Assembly (NCBI RefSeq): GCF_000154725.1
Contig: NZ_DS544873.1
Span: 4,189,085 to 4,253,084, forward strand
Source: Kordia algicida OT-1
GTDB lineage: Bacteria > Bacteroidota > Bacteroidia > Flavobacteriales > Flavobacteriaceae
Direction: 5' to 3'
Length of the DNA: 64,000 nucleotides
In this document: positions 18,873 to 26,902 of the stretch, in pieces
How positions within the stretch are numbered: position 1 is the stretch's first letter
Layout: each line of letters begins with the position of its first letter
The notes under the pieces: generated by a model
Told to the model about the DNA's origin: nothing
The model's input: only the letters and a program-made list of their open reading frames with translations
Database searches by the model: none
Translations under genes and position numbers: made by a program

Positions 18873-19313
18873 TTAGTTAGCAGCTTTTATTTGATTGATG
18901 ATGAATGCTTCAATTTCGTTACGATCTTTTTTAGAAAACCAAGATAATTCAATGTCAAATTGTTTTCCGTCATGTGAAATGACATACGGTTCGCTTCCAC
19001 CTCTGCCTTTATGATAGGATTTTAGTTCTGAAAAATCTCTTTTAAAACGATTCGTTCTTAAGGTTGTATCGTTGATGGAAATTTGTGGTTTTCCTCTGAG
19101 TAAAATTACCAAGATTGAAAGAAAGGCAATGATTCCAACAATTGCGTTAATTGTATATTCAATTACAACCAAGTCTTTACGCAGTTTGATGCTTAATTCA
19201 GTAGCTATTTTGTGTGAAACTTGTGTAGCAATGTAAAAGCCAACGCCAATAACCACAATGATTAATACAGCTTTTAATAAATACGCAACTTGCGAATAAT
19301 ATCTTTTTTCCAT
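18873..19313 (-). CDS. Hypothetical membrane protein (PH-like C-terminus)
   Basis: The 146-aa protein has two N-terminal membrane helices (~9-30 and ~48-68) with a short basic loop, then a soluble domain ([19 protein letters not shown]...[18 protein letters not shown]) that resembles the small PH-like domains placed after membrane helices in Bacteroidota proteins. That resemblance is weak. It starts 2 nt after the DUF4286 stop and precedes rsmA by 14 nt, clearly one operon. Confidence 0.8.
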   Translation of the reverse strand: MEKRYYSQVAYLLKAVLIIVVIGVGFYIATQVSHKIATELSIKLRKDLVVIEYTINAIVGIIAFLSILVILLRGKPQISINDTTLRTNRFKRDFSELKSYHKGRGGSEPYVISHDGKQFDIELSWFSKKDRNEIEAFIINQIKAAN

Positions 19314-19315
19314 CG

Positions 19316-19630
19316 CTATGCTTTAAAGTCTTCTATGATTCGTAATTCAGTACGGAAACCTAACATTTTGTCTGCAAATTTTTTCATGCCTTCTTCACGT
19401 AATCTTGGCGCGTCTTCTTCGTAATATGCTTCTAAATCTGCTTTCGATTTTGCGGTGTATTGTACGGCATAAGTTGTTCCGCCCATTTCTTCTTCTACTA
19501 AAACTTCTACCAATCGCGCCGCCGTAAATTTTCCCGTTGCTAGTACGTCTGGAATGTGCGATCTGATCCACGTTTTGAATTCTTCGTGAATGCTTTCGTC
19601 AATGTTTATGGTTACGTTGTAAATGTACAT
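19316..19630 (-). CDS. DUF4286 family protein
   Basis: The 104-aa protein begins MYIYNVTINIDESIHEEF and contains MGGTTYAVQY, which are recognisable DUF4286 features; the fold is a ferredoxin-like dimeric alpha/beta barrel. These small cytosolic proteins are nearly universal in flavobacteria, often next to rsmA and a TPR gene as here. Function unknown. Confidence 0.88.
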   Translation of the reverse strand: MYIYNVTINIDESIHEEFKTWIRSHIPDVLATGKFTAARLVEVLVEEEMGGTTYAVQYTAKSKADLEAYYEEDAPRLREEGMKKFADKMLGFRTELRIIEDFKA

Positions 19631-19706
19631 CTCTCTCTTTTGATAATATAGTGCAAAATTACGGTTTTAAGCTGAATTACACCTTATCGAGAAAGGGTTT
19701 AATCTT

Positions 19707-21491
19707 TTAATTTACCGAATCACCACGCAACTTTCTGTACGCTTTTTGCGCTTCTACATAGTGAATGCTGTCTTGATGATTGAAAATGATTTCTTCAAAG
19801 AAGTCTTTTGCTTTTTCAGGATCGTCAAATTGATGGAGATAGAGTTGTGCCATGGCAAAATACGCGTCATCCACCAATATATCATCTTTAAAAAACTCAA
19901 TGATTTTTTTATAATTTAAGCGTGCTTTGTCATATTCGCCACGTTTTTCGTAGAGTTTGGCTTGCATGAGTAAGGCTTCGTCTTCAATTTTTTCTCCTTT
20001 GTGATTTTGCAGAATATCTTCTAACGTAGCAATGGCTTCCGTTTCTTTTTTCTGATATTTTAATAAATCTGCTTTTGCATATTTTTTCAACGCTGTTTGT
20101 GTGGAATCTTCTAAAGAATTATCAGAAATAATTAGTTTGAGTTGTAACGCATCATTCGCAATTAATTGAGATACAGACGATTTTAATACTTTGAGTTGCG
20201 TTTCTGCCCATTCAAAATCACCTTTGTAATAGCTTGTGCGCGCTACACGAAAACGTGCTTCTTGTCCTGTAATGTCGTTTTTTAAAGCTTTTTGTACTTG
20301 CGAAAAGTAGATTAATGCCTGATTGAATTGCTCTTGATACACCAAAATATCACCCAAAGCAAGTTTGACAGCAGCTTGTTGACGTAGGGTTAGTTTTTGT
20401 TGTAAGGTTTCTTTTAGATAGGCAATTCCGGCTTTAGGATCATTTTTTTGAAATGCTAAGAAGTTTGCGTAATCACGTTGTAGTAATACCGTTCGGTAAT
20501 TCCGTTGATAGTTTGTGAATAGTTCATCAAAACGTTCTTGTATTGCATCATAATTACCATCTGTTACGGCTTCAATGTCAATTTGAATCAAGTTTTGAGA
20601 CGCACGAATTTTTGTGGAATCTTGTGTAGATTTGTCAATAATATAGGTCAAGATTTCGCGTGCAATTTCCATTTCACCATCTTCAATACTTAAACTTGCA
20701 AGTTCAAAAATACGCTGCAACGAATAATCGCCTTGCATGTAAATTGCTTTTTCTTGAATGAACGCTCTTTTGTATTGTTTTTGCTGAATGAATAACCAAC
20801 TTAATAGTTCATTCCACAACAAATTTGGTTCTTCCTGATTGCGCTTCAAGAGTAATTTTCGGAATAAGGTATTGTTTTCGTCATTTGGATCGTTACGTAA
20901 AAACTGACTGATGATTCGCTGTGCATATCCTTTTTGTTCTACACGATCTTTGATGAGGTCTAAATAGCTAGAAAACATTTTTTCAATGTCCCCTTTTTCA
21001 CCATAAATACGTGCAATGTTGTTTAAGAAATTGTAGTTCGGGTTTTGAATCATCGCATCTTTGTACACTCGCAAAGCATAGTCTAACAAGGATTTTTTCT
21101 CAAATGAACGACCAACAATATAAGAAGCCGATACTTTTTGCTTTGTATATGCAACTGCTTTTTCGTAATAAATATTGGCGTTAACAGTATCTTTTTTTAA
21201 TTCATAATTAAAGCCAGTTTCTACTAATAACAACGGATTTAGTCTTGGTTTTTGAATGGCTTCTAAGAGTAATTTTTCAGCAGTTTCAAAATCTTCCAAT
21301 TGTTGATGACTGCTTATTATACCAATAAAATAATTGATTTTACGTGGCGATTTTTTGTAGAGTTTTTCAAAAGCAACAATTGCTTTTTTGTATTCTCCTT
21401 TCTCGTAATATTGCTGCGCTAATGCATCACTTTGCGCAATTGTTTGTGAATACATTGCCAAACTGAAAATGATGAAAAGTAGATAACGCAT
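19707..21491 (-). CDS. TPR-repeat secreted/periplasmic protein
   Basis: An in-frame ATG exists at 21518, but the ATG at 21491 starts a clean signal peptide (MRYLLFIIFSLAMYSQTIAQ), and the upstream stretch carries the promoter box TATCTTTG, so I take 21491. The 594-aa protein consists of about 12 tetratricopeptide repeats, e.g. YYEKGEYKKAIVAFEKLY near the start and EDEALLMQAKLYEKRGEYDKA near residue 510. It should be a periplasmic or outer-membrane-associated scaffold. It heads the minus-strand operon that runs through DUF4286 and rsmA to mgtE. Confidence 0.85.
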   Translation of the reverse strand: MRYLLFIIFSLAMYSQTIAQSDALAQQYYEKGEYKKAIVAFEKLYKKSPRKINYFIGIISSHQQLEDFETAEKLLLEAIQKPRLNPLLLVETGFNYELKKDTVNANIYYEKAVAYTKQKVSASYIVGRSFEKKSLLDYALRVYKDAMIQNPNYNFLNNIARIYGEKGDIEKMFSSYLDLIKDRVEQKGYAQRIISQFLRNDPNDENNTLFRKLLLKRNQEEPNLLWNELLSWLFIQQKQYKRAFIQEKAIYMQGDYSLQRIFELASLSIEDGEMEIAREILTYIIDKSTQDSTKIRASQNLIQIDIEAVTDGNYDAIQERFDELFTNYQRNYRTVLLQRDYANFLAFQKNDPKAGIAYLKETLQQKLTLRQQAAVKLALGDILVYQEQFNQALIYFSQVQKALKNDITGQEARFRVARTSYYKGDFEWAETQLKVLKSSVSQLIANDALQLKLIISDNSLEDSTQTALKKYAKADLLKYQKKETEAIATLEDILQNHKGEKIEDEALLMQAKLYEKRGEYDKARLNYKKIIEFFKDDILVDDAYFAMAQLYLHQFDDPEKAKDFFEEIIFNHQDSIHYVEAQKAYRKLRGDSVN

Positions 21492-21506
21492 ATAAAAGCT
21501 TTTGTT

Positions 21507-21514
21507 CAAAGATA
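21507..21514 (-). promoter_or_regulatory. -7 box TATCTTTG upstream of the TPR operon
   Basis: An exact TAnnTTTG match lies 15 bp upstream of the ATG at 21491 on the minus strand. It supports the shorter start for the TPR protein and puts an operon promoter at this end. Confidence 0.5.
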
Positions 21515-21544
21515 ACATATTTTTTAGAGGATGATCGTGCTTTC

Positions 21545-22614
21545 AGCACTTTTAGATGTTAGATCGCTCCGCTTTTAGATCGCTATAGCTGTTAGAAGTA
21601 AGATCGCTTTGCTTTTAGATCGCACTTCGTGCTTTTAGACTTCTTACTCGGATGTTTTGCTTTGCCTTTTTTAAAGATCTCTCACTTTTATGGGAAATTG
21701 AATCGAGTTCAGTTTGACGTAGTTTTCTATAAAACATCCTGAATCTAGATTCTTGATTTACATACTAGATCGCTATCGCTGTTAGAAGTAAGATCGCTTT
21801 GCTTTTAGATCGCACTTCGTGCTTTTAGACTTCTTACTCGGATGTTTTTTTGCTTCGCCTTTTTAAAAATCTCTCACTCTTATGGGAAACTGAATCGAGT
21901 TCAGTTTGATGTAGTTTTCTATAAAACATCCTGAATCCTGACTCTAGATTCTTGATTCATATACTAGATCGCTTTGCTTTTGGATCGCGCTTTTGCGCTG
22001 TTAGAAGTAAGATCGCTTTGCTTTTAGATCGCACTTCGTGCTTTTAGACTTCTTACTCGGATGTTTTGCTTTGCCTTTTTTAAAGATCTCTCACTCTTAT
22101 GGGAAACTGAATCGAGTTCAGTTTGACGTAGTTTTCTATAAAACATCCTGAATCCTGACTCTAGATTCTTGATTCATATACTAGATCGCTTTGCTTTTGG
22201 ATCGCGCTTTTGCGCTGTTAGAAGTAAGATCGCTTTGCTTTTAGATCGCACTTCGTGCTTTTAGACTTCTTACTCGGATGTTTTTTTGCTTCACCTTTTT
22301 TAAAAATCTCTCACTCTTATGGGAAACTGAATCGAGTTCAGTTTGACGTAGTTTTCTATAAAAACATCCTGAATCCTGACTCTAGATTCTTGATTTAGAT
22401 ACTAGATCGCTATCGCTGTTAGAAGTAAGGTCGCTTTGCTTTTAGATCGCACTTCGTGCTTTTAGACTTCTTACTCGGATGTTTTTTTGCTTCACCTTTT
22501 TTAAAAATCTCACACTCTTATGGGAAATTGAATCGAGTTCAGTTTGACGTAGTTTTCTATAAAACATCCTGAATCCTGACTCTAGATTCTTGATTTAGAT
22601 ACTAGATCGGCTTC
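21545..22614. repeat. Five-copy intergenic tandem repeat (units 190-219 bp)
   Basis: The block GTTAGAAGTAAGRTCGC begins copies at 21591, 21781, 22000, 22217 and 22418, giving periods of 190, 219, 217 and 201 bp. Each unit contains GATCGC motifs, the small hairpin GCAC-TTC-GTGC, and a perfect palindrome AAACTGAA-TCGAG-TTCAGTTT (22104-22124 in copy 3; copies 1 and 5 have AAATTGAA). Each ends with CTAGATTCTTGATT. Two units also carry an inserted GCGC-TTTT-GCGC hairpin, which explains the length steps. No ORF runs through it. Copies are about 90% or more identical by eye, so recent amplification or gene conversion is likely. Confidence 0.9.
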
Positions 22615-22659
22615 ATTTTGGCAAGCTCAATGTTCACACTTGTGGAAACGCATTATACT

Positions 22660-22833
22660 ATAAAGTCAAAATGCCCGAACAATTGCTCAGGCATTTCTAT
22701 CAGCTATAAATTCCATAGATTAAAACTATTTAAAACTAGGTTTGGGTGTATAGCATTTCTGTTAAGTTCTTATATGGTACGTACTAGCTATTAATCTATG
22801 GATTACGTAACACATAATTTTGTATTAAATTGG
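22660..22833 (-). ncRNA. Candidate structured small RNA with own promoter and terminator
   Basis: On the minus strand a promoter (TTG at 22869-22867, 20-nt spacer, TACGTTTG at 22846-22839) is followed by a region closed by a perfect 12-bp inverted repeat: TTAATCTATGGA (22791-22802) with TCCATAGATTAA (22712-22723). It ends in a 12-bp stem (22665-22696 region, AAATGCC...GGCATTT). The terminator stem and loop pair fully only on the minus strand, where two A-C mismatches become G-U pairs, which fixes the orientation. There is no ORF. The size (~175 nt) and the long closed hairpin are reminiscent of 6S RNA, which flavobacteria should have, but identity is not proven. Confidence 0.55.
22665..22697 (-). 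terminator. Terminator of the candidate small RNA
   Basis: AAATGCC (22669-22675) pairs with GGCATTT (22690-22696). On the minus strand the inner bases continue the stem through G-U pairs to a 4-nt AATT loop, followed by TTGACTTTAT. Confidence 0.6.
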
Positions 22834-22838
22834 GATGA

Positions 22839-22869
22839 CAAACGTAATTAAATTATCGCCAAAAAGCAA
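22839..22869 (-). promoter_or_regulatory. Flavobacterial promoter TTG-N20-TACGTTTG
   Basis: TTG at 22869-22867 and TACGTTTG at 22846-22839 on the minus strand are separated by 20 nt, inside the 17-23 nt range of the Bacteroidota sigma-A consensus. It would drive the candidate small RNA and sits between it and the serS terminator. Confidence 0.55.
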
Positions 22870-22901
22870 AAAACATCGATAAAATACATTATCGATGTTT
22901 T
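22870..22901 (-). terminator. Rho-independent terminator of serS
   Basis: A perfect 13-bp stem AAAACATCGATAA / TTATCGATGTTTT with a 6-nt loop stands 28 bp after the serS stop, followed on the minus strand by a T-rich tract. Confidence 0.85.
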
Positions 22902-22929
22902 AATTTAGTTCTTATGTATAATTTTTAAC

Positions 22930-24201
22930 TTACGATATGATATCGAAACCTGTGTATTTTTGCAATACTTCAGGAATTTCAATTCCGTTTTCGGTTTGAT
23001 AGTTTTCTAAAATTCCAGCTAAGACTCTTGGTAAAGCCAACGCACTTCCGTTTAACGTATGTGCCAATTGTTTTTTGCCATCTTTGTCTTTGATTCTGAG
23101 TTTTAAACGATTCGCTTGAAATGTTTCAAAGTTAGAAACCGAACTGATTTCTAACCAGCGATCTTGCGCAGTAGAAAATACTTCAAAGTCATAGGTTAAT
23201 GCCGCCGTAAATCCTAAATCGCCACCGCACAAACGTAAAATTCGGTAAGGAAGCTTTAATTCTTCCAAAATTTCTTTGACGTGATTTACCATTCCATCCA
23301 ATGCTTTATACGAATCTTCTGGACGTTCAATACGAACAATTTCTACTTTATCAAATTGGTGCAAACGATTCAATCCGCGAACATGCGCACCATAACTTCC
23401 TGCTTCACGACGAAAACATGGTGTGTAACCTGTACAGCAAATCGGTAAATCGTCAGCTTTTAGCAAATCGCCACGAAACATATTTGTCACAGGAACTTCC
23501 GCTGTAGGAATTAAATACAAATCATCTGCCGTTACATGATACATTTGTCCTTCCTTATCTGGCAACTGTCCTGTTCCATAACCAGAAGCTTCATTGACCA
23601 AATGTGGCACTTGATATTCTGTGTATCCTGCATCTGTGTTTTTATCTAAGAAATACTGAATCAATGCACGTTGCAAACGCGCACCTTTTCCTTTATATAC
23701 AGGAAATCCTGCACCTGTGATTTTATTTCCTAGTTCAAAATCGATGATATCGTACTTTTTTGCCAATTCCCAGTGTGGTTGTGCGTTTTCATGCAATGTA
23801 GGAATGTCACCTTTGCGAAAAACTTCTTCGTTATCGTCTTCACTATTTCCCGCAGGAACCAATTCGTTTGGTACATTTGGAATGGTGTATAAAAGTTCAG
23901 CAACCGAAGTTTCTTTCTCTTTTAAGTCTGCTTTTAAACTTTCTGCTTGCGATTTTAACTGCGTACTTTTTTCGCGTAAAATTTCTGCTTTTTGACGTTC
24001 TCCACTTTTAAACAACTGTCCAATTTCTTTGGATAATTTATTAGAGGAAGCTAATGTGTTGTCTAACTCAACTTGCAAACTTCTACGCGCTTCGTCAAGC
24101 GAAACTACTTCGTTTACAACTTCAGTGGCATCAAAATTTCGTTTCTTCAAAGCCTCAATAATTTCAGCTTTATTCTCTCTAATAAATTGTAATTGTAACA
24201 T
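22930..24201 (-). CDS. serS: Seryl-tRNA synthetase
   Basis: SerRS charges tRNA-Ser with serine. The 423-aa product has the N-terminal antiparallel coiled coil (~30-105), class II motif 2 CFRREAGSYGAHVRGLNR with HQFDKVEI, and motif 3 NGSALALPRVLAGILENYQ. Length is standard (~425). It is transcribed from the minus strand and ended by the stem-loop at 22870-22901; a dispersed palindromic element sits upstream. Confidence 0.97.
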   Translation of the reverse strand: MLQLQFIRENKAEIIEALKKRNFDATEVVNEVVSLDEARRSLQVELDNTLASSNKLSKEIGQLFKSGERQKAEILREKSTQLKSQAESLKADLKEKETSVAELLYTIPNVPNELVPAGNSEDDNEEVFRKGDIPTLHENAQPHWELAKKYDIIDFELGNKITGAGFPVYKGKGARLQRALIQYFLDKNTDAGYTEYQVPHLVNEASGYGTGQLPDKEGQMYHVTADDLYLIPTAEVPVTNMFRGDLLKADDLPICCTGYTPCFRREAGSYGAHVRGLNRLHQFDKVEIVRIERPEDSYKALDGMVNHVKEILEELKLPYRILRLCGGDLGFTAALTYDFEVFSTAQDRWLEISSVSNFETFQANRLKLRIKDKDGKKQLAHTLNGSALALPRVLAGILENYQTENGIEIPEVLQKYTGFDIIS

Positions 24202-24227
24202 TTTGTTATGTTTATGGCGTTTCCTTC

Positions 24228-24269
24228 GTACACTTTCGCATTTCGACTGCGCTCAATGTGACAGTGTAC
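24228..24269. repeat. Dispersed TTTCGACTGCGCTCA-type palindromic element
   Basis: GTACACT (24228-24234) pairs with AGTGTAC (24263-24269), enclosing TTTCGACTGCGCTCAATG. The core belongs to a repeat type scattered through flavobacterial intergenic regions; relatives occur in this window at 38649-38722 and, as a short fragment (CGTAGTCGAGAC), at 11470-11481. Confidence 0.6.
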
Positions 24270-24417
24270 TTCGGTCAGGCTTTCGGCAGTCGCTCTCTAC
24301 GAGGAGCTTCAACAAATGCCTTAATCCTTAACGCATTAATTAATTGAAGGCACAAAAATAATCAAATTAACAGAATTGACGTACTTTTTTTAGCTTGCTT
24401 GAAAAGGAATTTGAAAA

Positions 24418-25764
24418 TCAATTCTTTTTGGTAGTATCGTTGGTGTCATATTTACTTTTAAAAGGCAATAACCAATGATGATGTGAGAAATGTGACCATT
24501 CTTCATCAGCCAAATTCACCGTAGGATCAAAGAGTTTTTGGTACGGATGATTGTTGACACGTACACGACCTTCAGCGTAAATTTCGACATCAGTGCCTTT
24601 TTTGGCATAGTCTTTCTTTAAAAACTGTACAAATTGCCATAACATGTCTGGTTTTGTAGCAACTCTGCTGGCTTGTTTTGCTGTTACATAATTGGCAGGT
24701 TTTACATACGTAATATCGCCTGTTTTTTTATCTACAACTTTCAATTGAATGTAACCTGTTTTGGAGCGCAACATCATACGCCAACTTAAGCGATGTCCTT
24801 CCTCTGTCCAAAGCACATCATCTTCAAAAGTCCAATGACGTAAAGGTAAGAGAATTTGCGAAATGAAATAAATTGTAAATATAGGAATGGCAATTTTTCG
24901 AAATGGTGGCAAAATGACTTCGTTTCCTGTATACAAAGGTTTGTTTTTTAGAAATAGATTTCGAATGGTTTTTGGTTCGAAAAAGAAAAGACAAAGAGCC
25001 AAGGACATATACGGGAAAATTCCGATGTGTAATACAAACGAGTTGAACAAGTGAAACACGATAGAACACACAAAGAAAAATACGCGTGTACGTTTCCATA
25101 ACAATCCAGGAACTACGAGCAAATCAAAACCAATTCCGACATAGGTTAACATCGTGTGAATCCATTTTTGTTGTAGAAATTTACCAATGATTGGCAATTC
25201 TTTTCGTCCAGCCATTAAATTTGTTGTTACTTCTCCCGAAAGCCAATCAGGATACATTTTGGCAACCGAAGCATACGTATACACAATGAATAATTGTAAA
25301 ATAAAAATTACCAAAACCCAATTGGGCATGTGAATCTTTTTTAGTTTCGGATTTTGTTTTGCATCTACCGAAAGGTAATGATGTGCAGGAACAATCCACA
25401 TAAAAATGCACAACAAAACCAATAAATAATAATGGTTGTTGTATGATGTTTTTTGCATCAAATAGGCACACGTCCAAAGAATGGTAAAAATTCCCATACT
25501 CCAGCGATATTTATACCCAATCATGACTAGAAAACCACAAATTCCCATCAGCATAAAATAAAAATACATGCCAACTCCTGGAAGTGGTTGCAACCATTCA
25601 AAACCTATAAATGTAAATGTAAAATCAGGATCAATAAATGTGCGTTTTACCCAACCTGTGAGAATAGCGCCAAATCCTTCCAAACAAATAAGCAAACCAA
25701 AAAACACTCGAAAAACCACGAGCGAAGTATTGTCTACTTGTTTGAAAAGAAGTTTATTCAGCAT
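24418..25764 (-). CDS. HTTM domain (vitamin K-dependent carboxylase-like) membrane protein
   Basis: The 448-aa protein contains about 8 membrane helices in residues 10-320 and the family signatures VVFRVFFGLLICLEG, QKTSYNNHYYLLVLL and YTYASVAKMYPDWLSGE. The C-terminal ~130 residues form a soluble domain. These match bacterial homologues of vitamin K-dependent gamma-carboxylase (HTTM). Bacterial members are largely uncharacterised. Its start overlaps the ribF stop by 11 nt. Confidence 0.88.
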   Translation of the reverse strand: MLNKLLFKQVDNTSLVVFRVFFGLLICLEGFGAILTGWVKRTFIDPDFTFTFIGFEWLQPLPGVGMYFYFMLMGICGFLVMIGYKYRWSMGIFTILWTCAYLMQKTSYNNHYYLLVLLCIFMWIVPAHHYLSVDAKQNPKLKKIHMPNWVLVIFILQLFIVYTYASVAKMYPDWLSGEVTTNLMAGRKELPIIGKFLQQKWIHTMLTYVGIGFDLLVVPGLLWKRTRVFFFVCSIVFHLFNSFVLHIGIFPYMSLALCLFFFEPKTIRNLFLKNKPLYTGNEVILPPFRKIAIPIFTIYFISQILLPLRHWTFEDDVLWTEEGHRLSWRMMLRSKTGYIQLKVVDKKTGDITYVKPANYVTAKQASRVATKPDMLWQFVQFLKKDYAKKGTDVEIYAEGRVRVNNHPYQKLFDPTVNLADEEWSHFSHHHWLLPFKSKYDTNDTTKKN

Positions 25765-26686
25765 GATAGTTCTGTATTAGTTGTAAAGAGGTTTGTTTGT
25801 CTTTCTGCAATTGAGCTTGCAGTTGCGTTACAGAATCAAATTTTTGCTCATCGCGCAAACGTTCAATGAGTCGCACTTGAATCTTTTCATTATAAATATC
25901 ACGATCAAAATCAAAAAAATGAACTTCAATTGTCTGTTTTTTTCCTGCTACGGTAGGGTTTGTGCCAATATTCATCATTCCAAAAACAGTTTTTTCATCT
26001 ATCATACTTTTAACAAAATACACACCTTGTTTTGGAATCAGTTTGTAATCTTCTTTGATATGAATGTTTGCCGTTGGAAAATTGATCGTATTTCCCAAGC
26101 CTTTTCCAGAAATTACAGTTCCTGTCAGCATAAATTCATAACCAAGATACGCGTTTGCTGTTGCAATATCTCCTTCGTTTAATGCTTTTCTGATTTTGGT
26201 TGAACTGATCGTAACGTCATCAATTTCTTTGGCTTGAATTTCTTCTACTTTAAAGTCAAAAGCTTCTCCAAATTCACGTAAATCGTCAATATTTGCCGTT
26301 CTGTTTCTACCAAAACGATGATCGTAACCAATGATGATTTTTTTTAAATTTAGATGAGCTATTAAAAAATCGCGCACAAAATCGCTTGCTTTTAAGCGTG
26401 AAAACTTTCTGTTAAATGGGTAAATAATGAGCGTATTGAGTCCGGTAGCTTCTAGTAGTTGAATACGTTCATCAATTGTGTTAATCAATTTTATATTGGC
26501 ATCTTGTTGCAAGACCATTCGCGGATGCGGGAAAAAAGTAAGTAACATAGTGTCTAGACCTTCTGATTTTGCAATGAGATTTTCTATAATTTTTTTATGT
26601 CCCACATGAACACCATCAAAAGTACCAATGGTTATTGCAGATGGATTTTTTGCTTTGTATGCTTCAAAAAAATCTATGGTATTCAC
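25754..26686 (-). CDS. ribF: Bifunctional riboflavin kinase / FAD synthetase
   Basis: RibF phosphorylates riboflavin to FMN and adenylates it to FAD. The N-terminal adenylyltransferase part has TIGTFDGVHVGHKKII and GYDHRFGRNR, and the C-terminal flavokinase part has GKGLGNTINFPTANI and GVYFVK. The 310-aa length is normal. It is the first gene of a two-gene operon with the HTTM protein. Confidence 0.96.
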   Translation of the reverse strand: MNTIDFFEAYKAKNPSAITIGTFDGVHVGHKKIIENLIAKSEGLDTMLLTFFPHPRMVLQQDANIKLINTIDERIQLLEATGLNTLIIYPFNRKFSRLKASDFVRDFLIAHLNLKKIIIGYDHRFGRNRTANIDDLREFGEAFDFKVEEIQAKEIDDVTISSTKIRKALNEGDIATANAYLGYEFMLTGTVISGKGLGNTINFPTANIHIKEDYKLIPKQGVYFVKSMIDEKTVFGMMNIGTNPTVAGKKQTIEVHFFDFDRDIYNEKIQVRLIERLRDEQKFDSVTQLQAQLQKDKQTSLQLIQNYHAE

Positions 26687-26858
26687 TATGCGTCTTTTTT
26701 ACAAAACTATTTAATTCTTTTACAAAAAGTAAATAATCTGATTTTAATCTTTGTTTTTTTAAAAAAGATACTCACGGAAGAAAATAAATGCTTCGTCGCT
26801 CGATTTGCTTTATTAATCGAAAAAACAGTCGAAATTTATGTAAATATGTAAAATGCGC

Positions 26859-26866
26859 TAATTTTG
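26859..26866 (+). promoter_or_regulatory. -7 box TAATTTTG upstream of the metalloprotease
   Basis: An exact TAnnTTTG match 36 bp upstream of the ATG at 26903. A convincing -33 element is not visible. Confidence 0.4.
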
Positions 26867-26902
26867 GAAATCAAAAAAGAAACCCCTAAATCTTAAAAAC
26901 CT

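Noticed and set aside
21545-22614. CRISPR array
   Set aside because: The repeats are 190-219 bp, almost contiguous, with no short repeat/unique spacer pattern and no cas genes.
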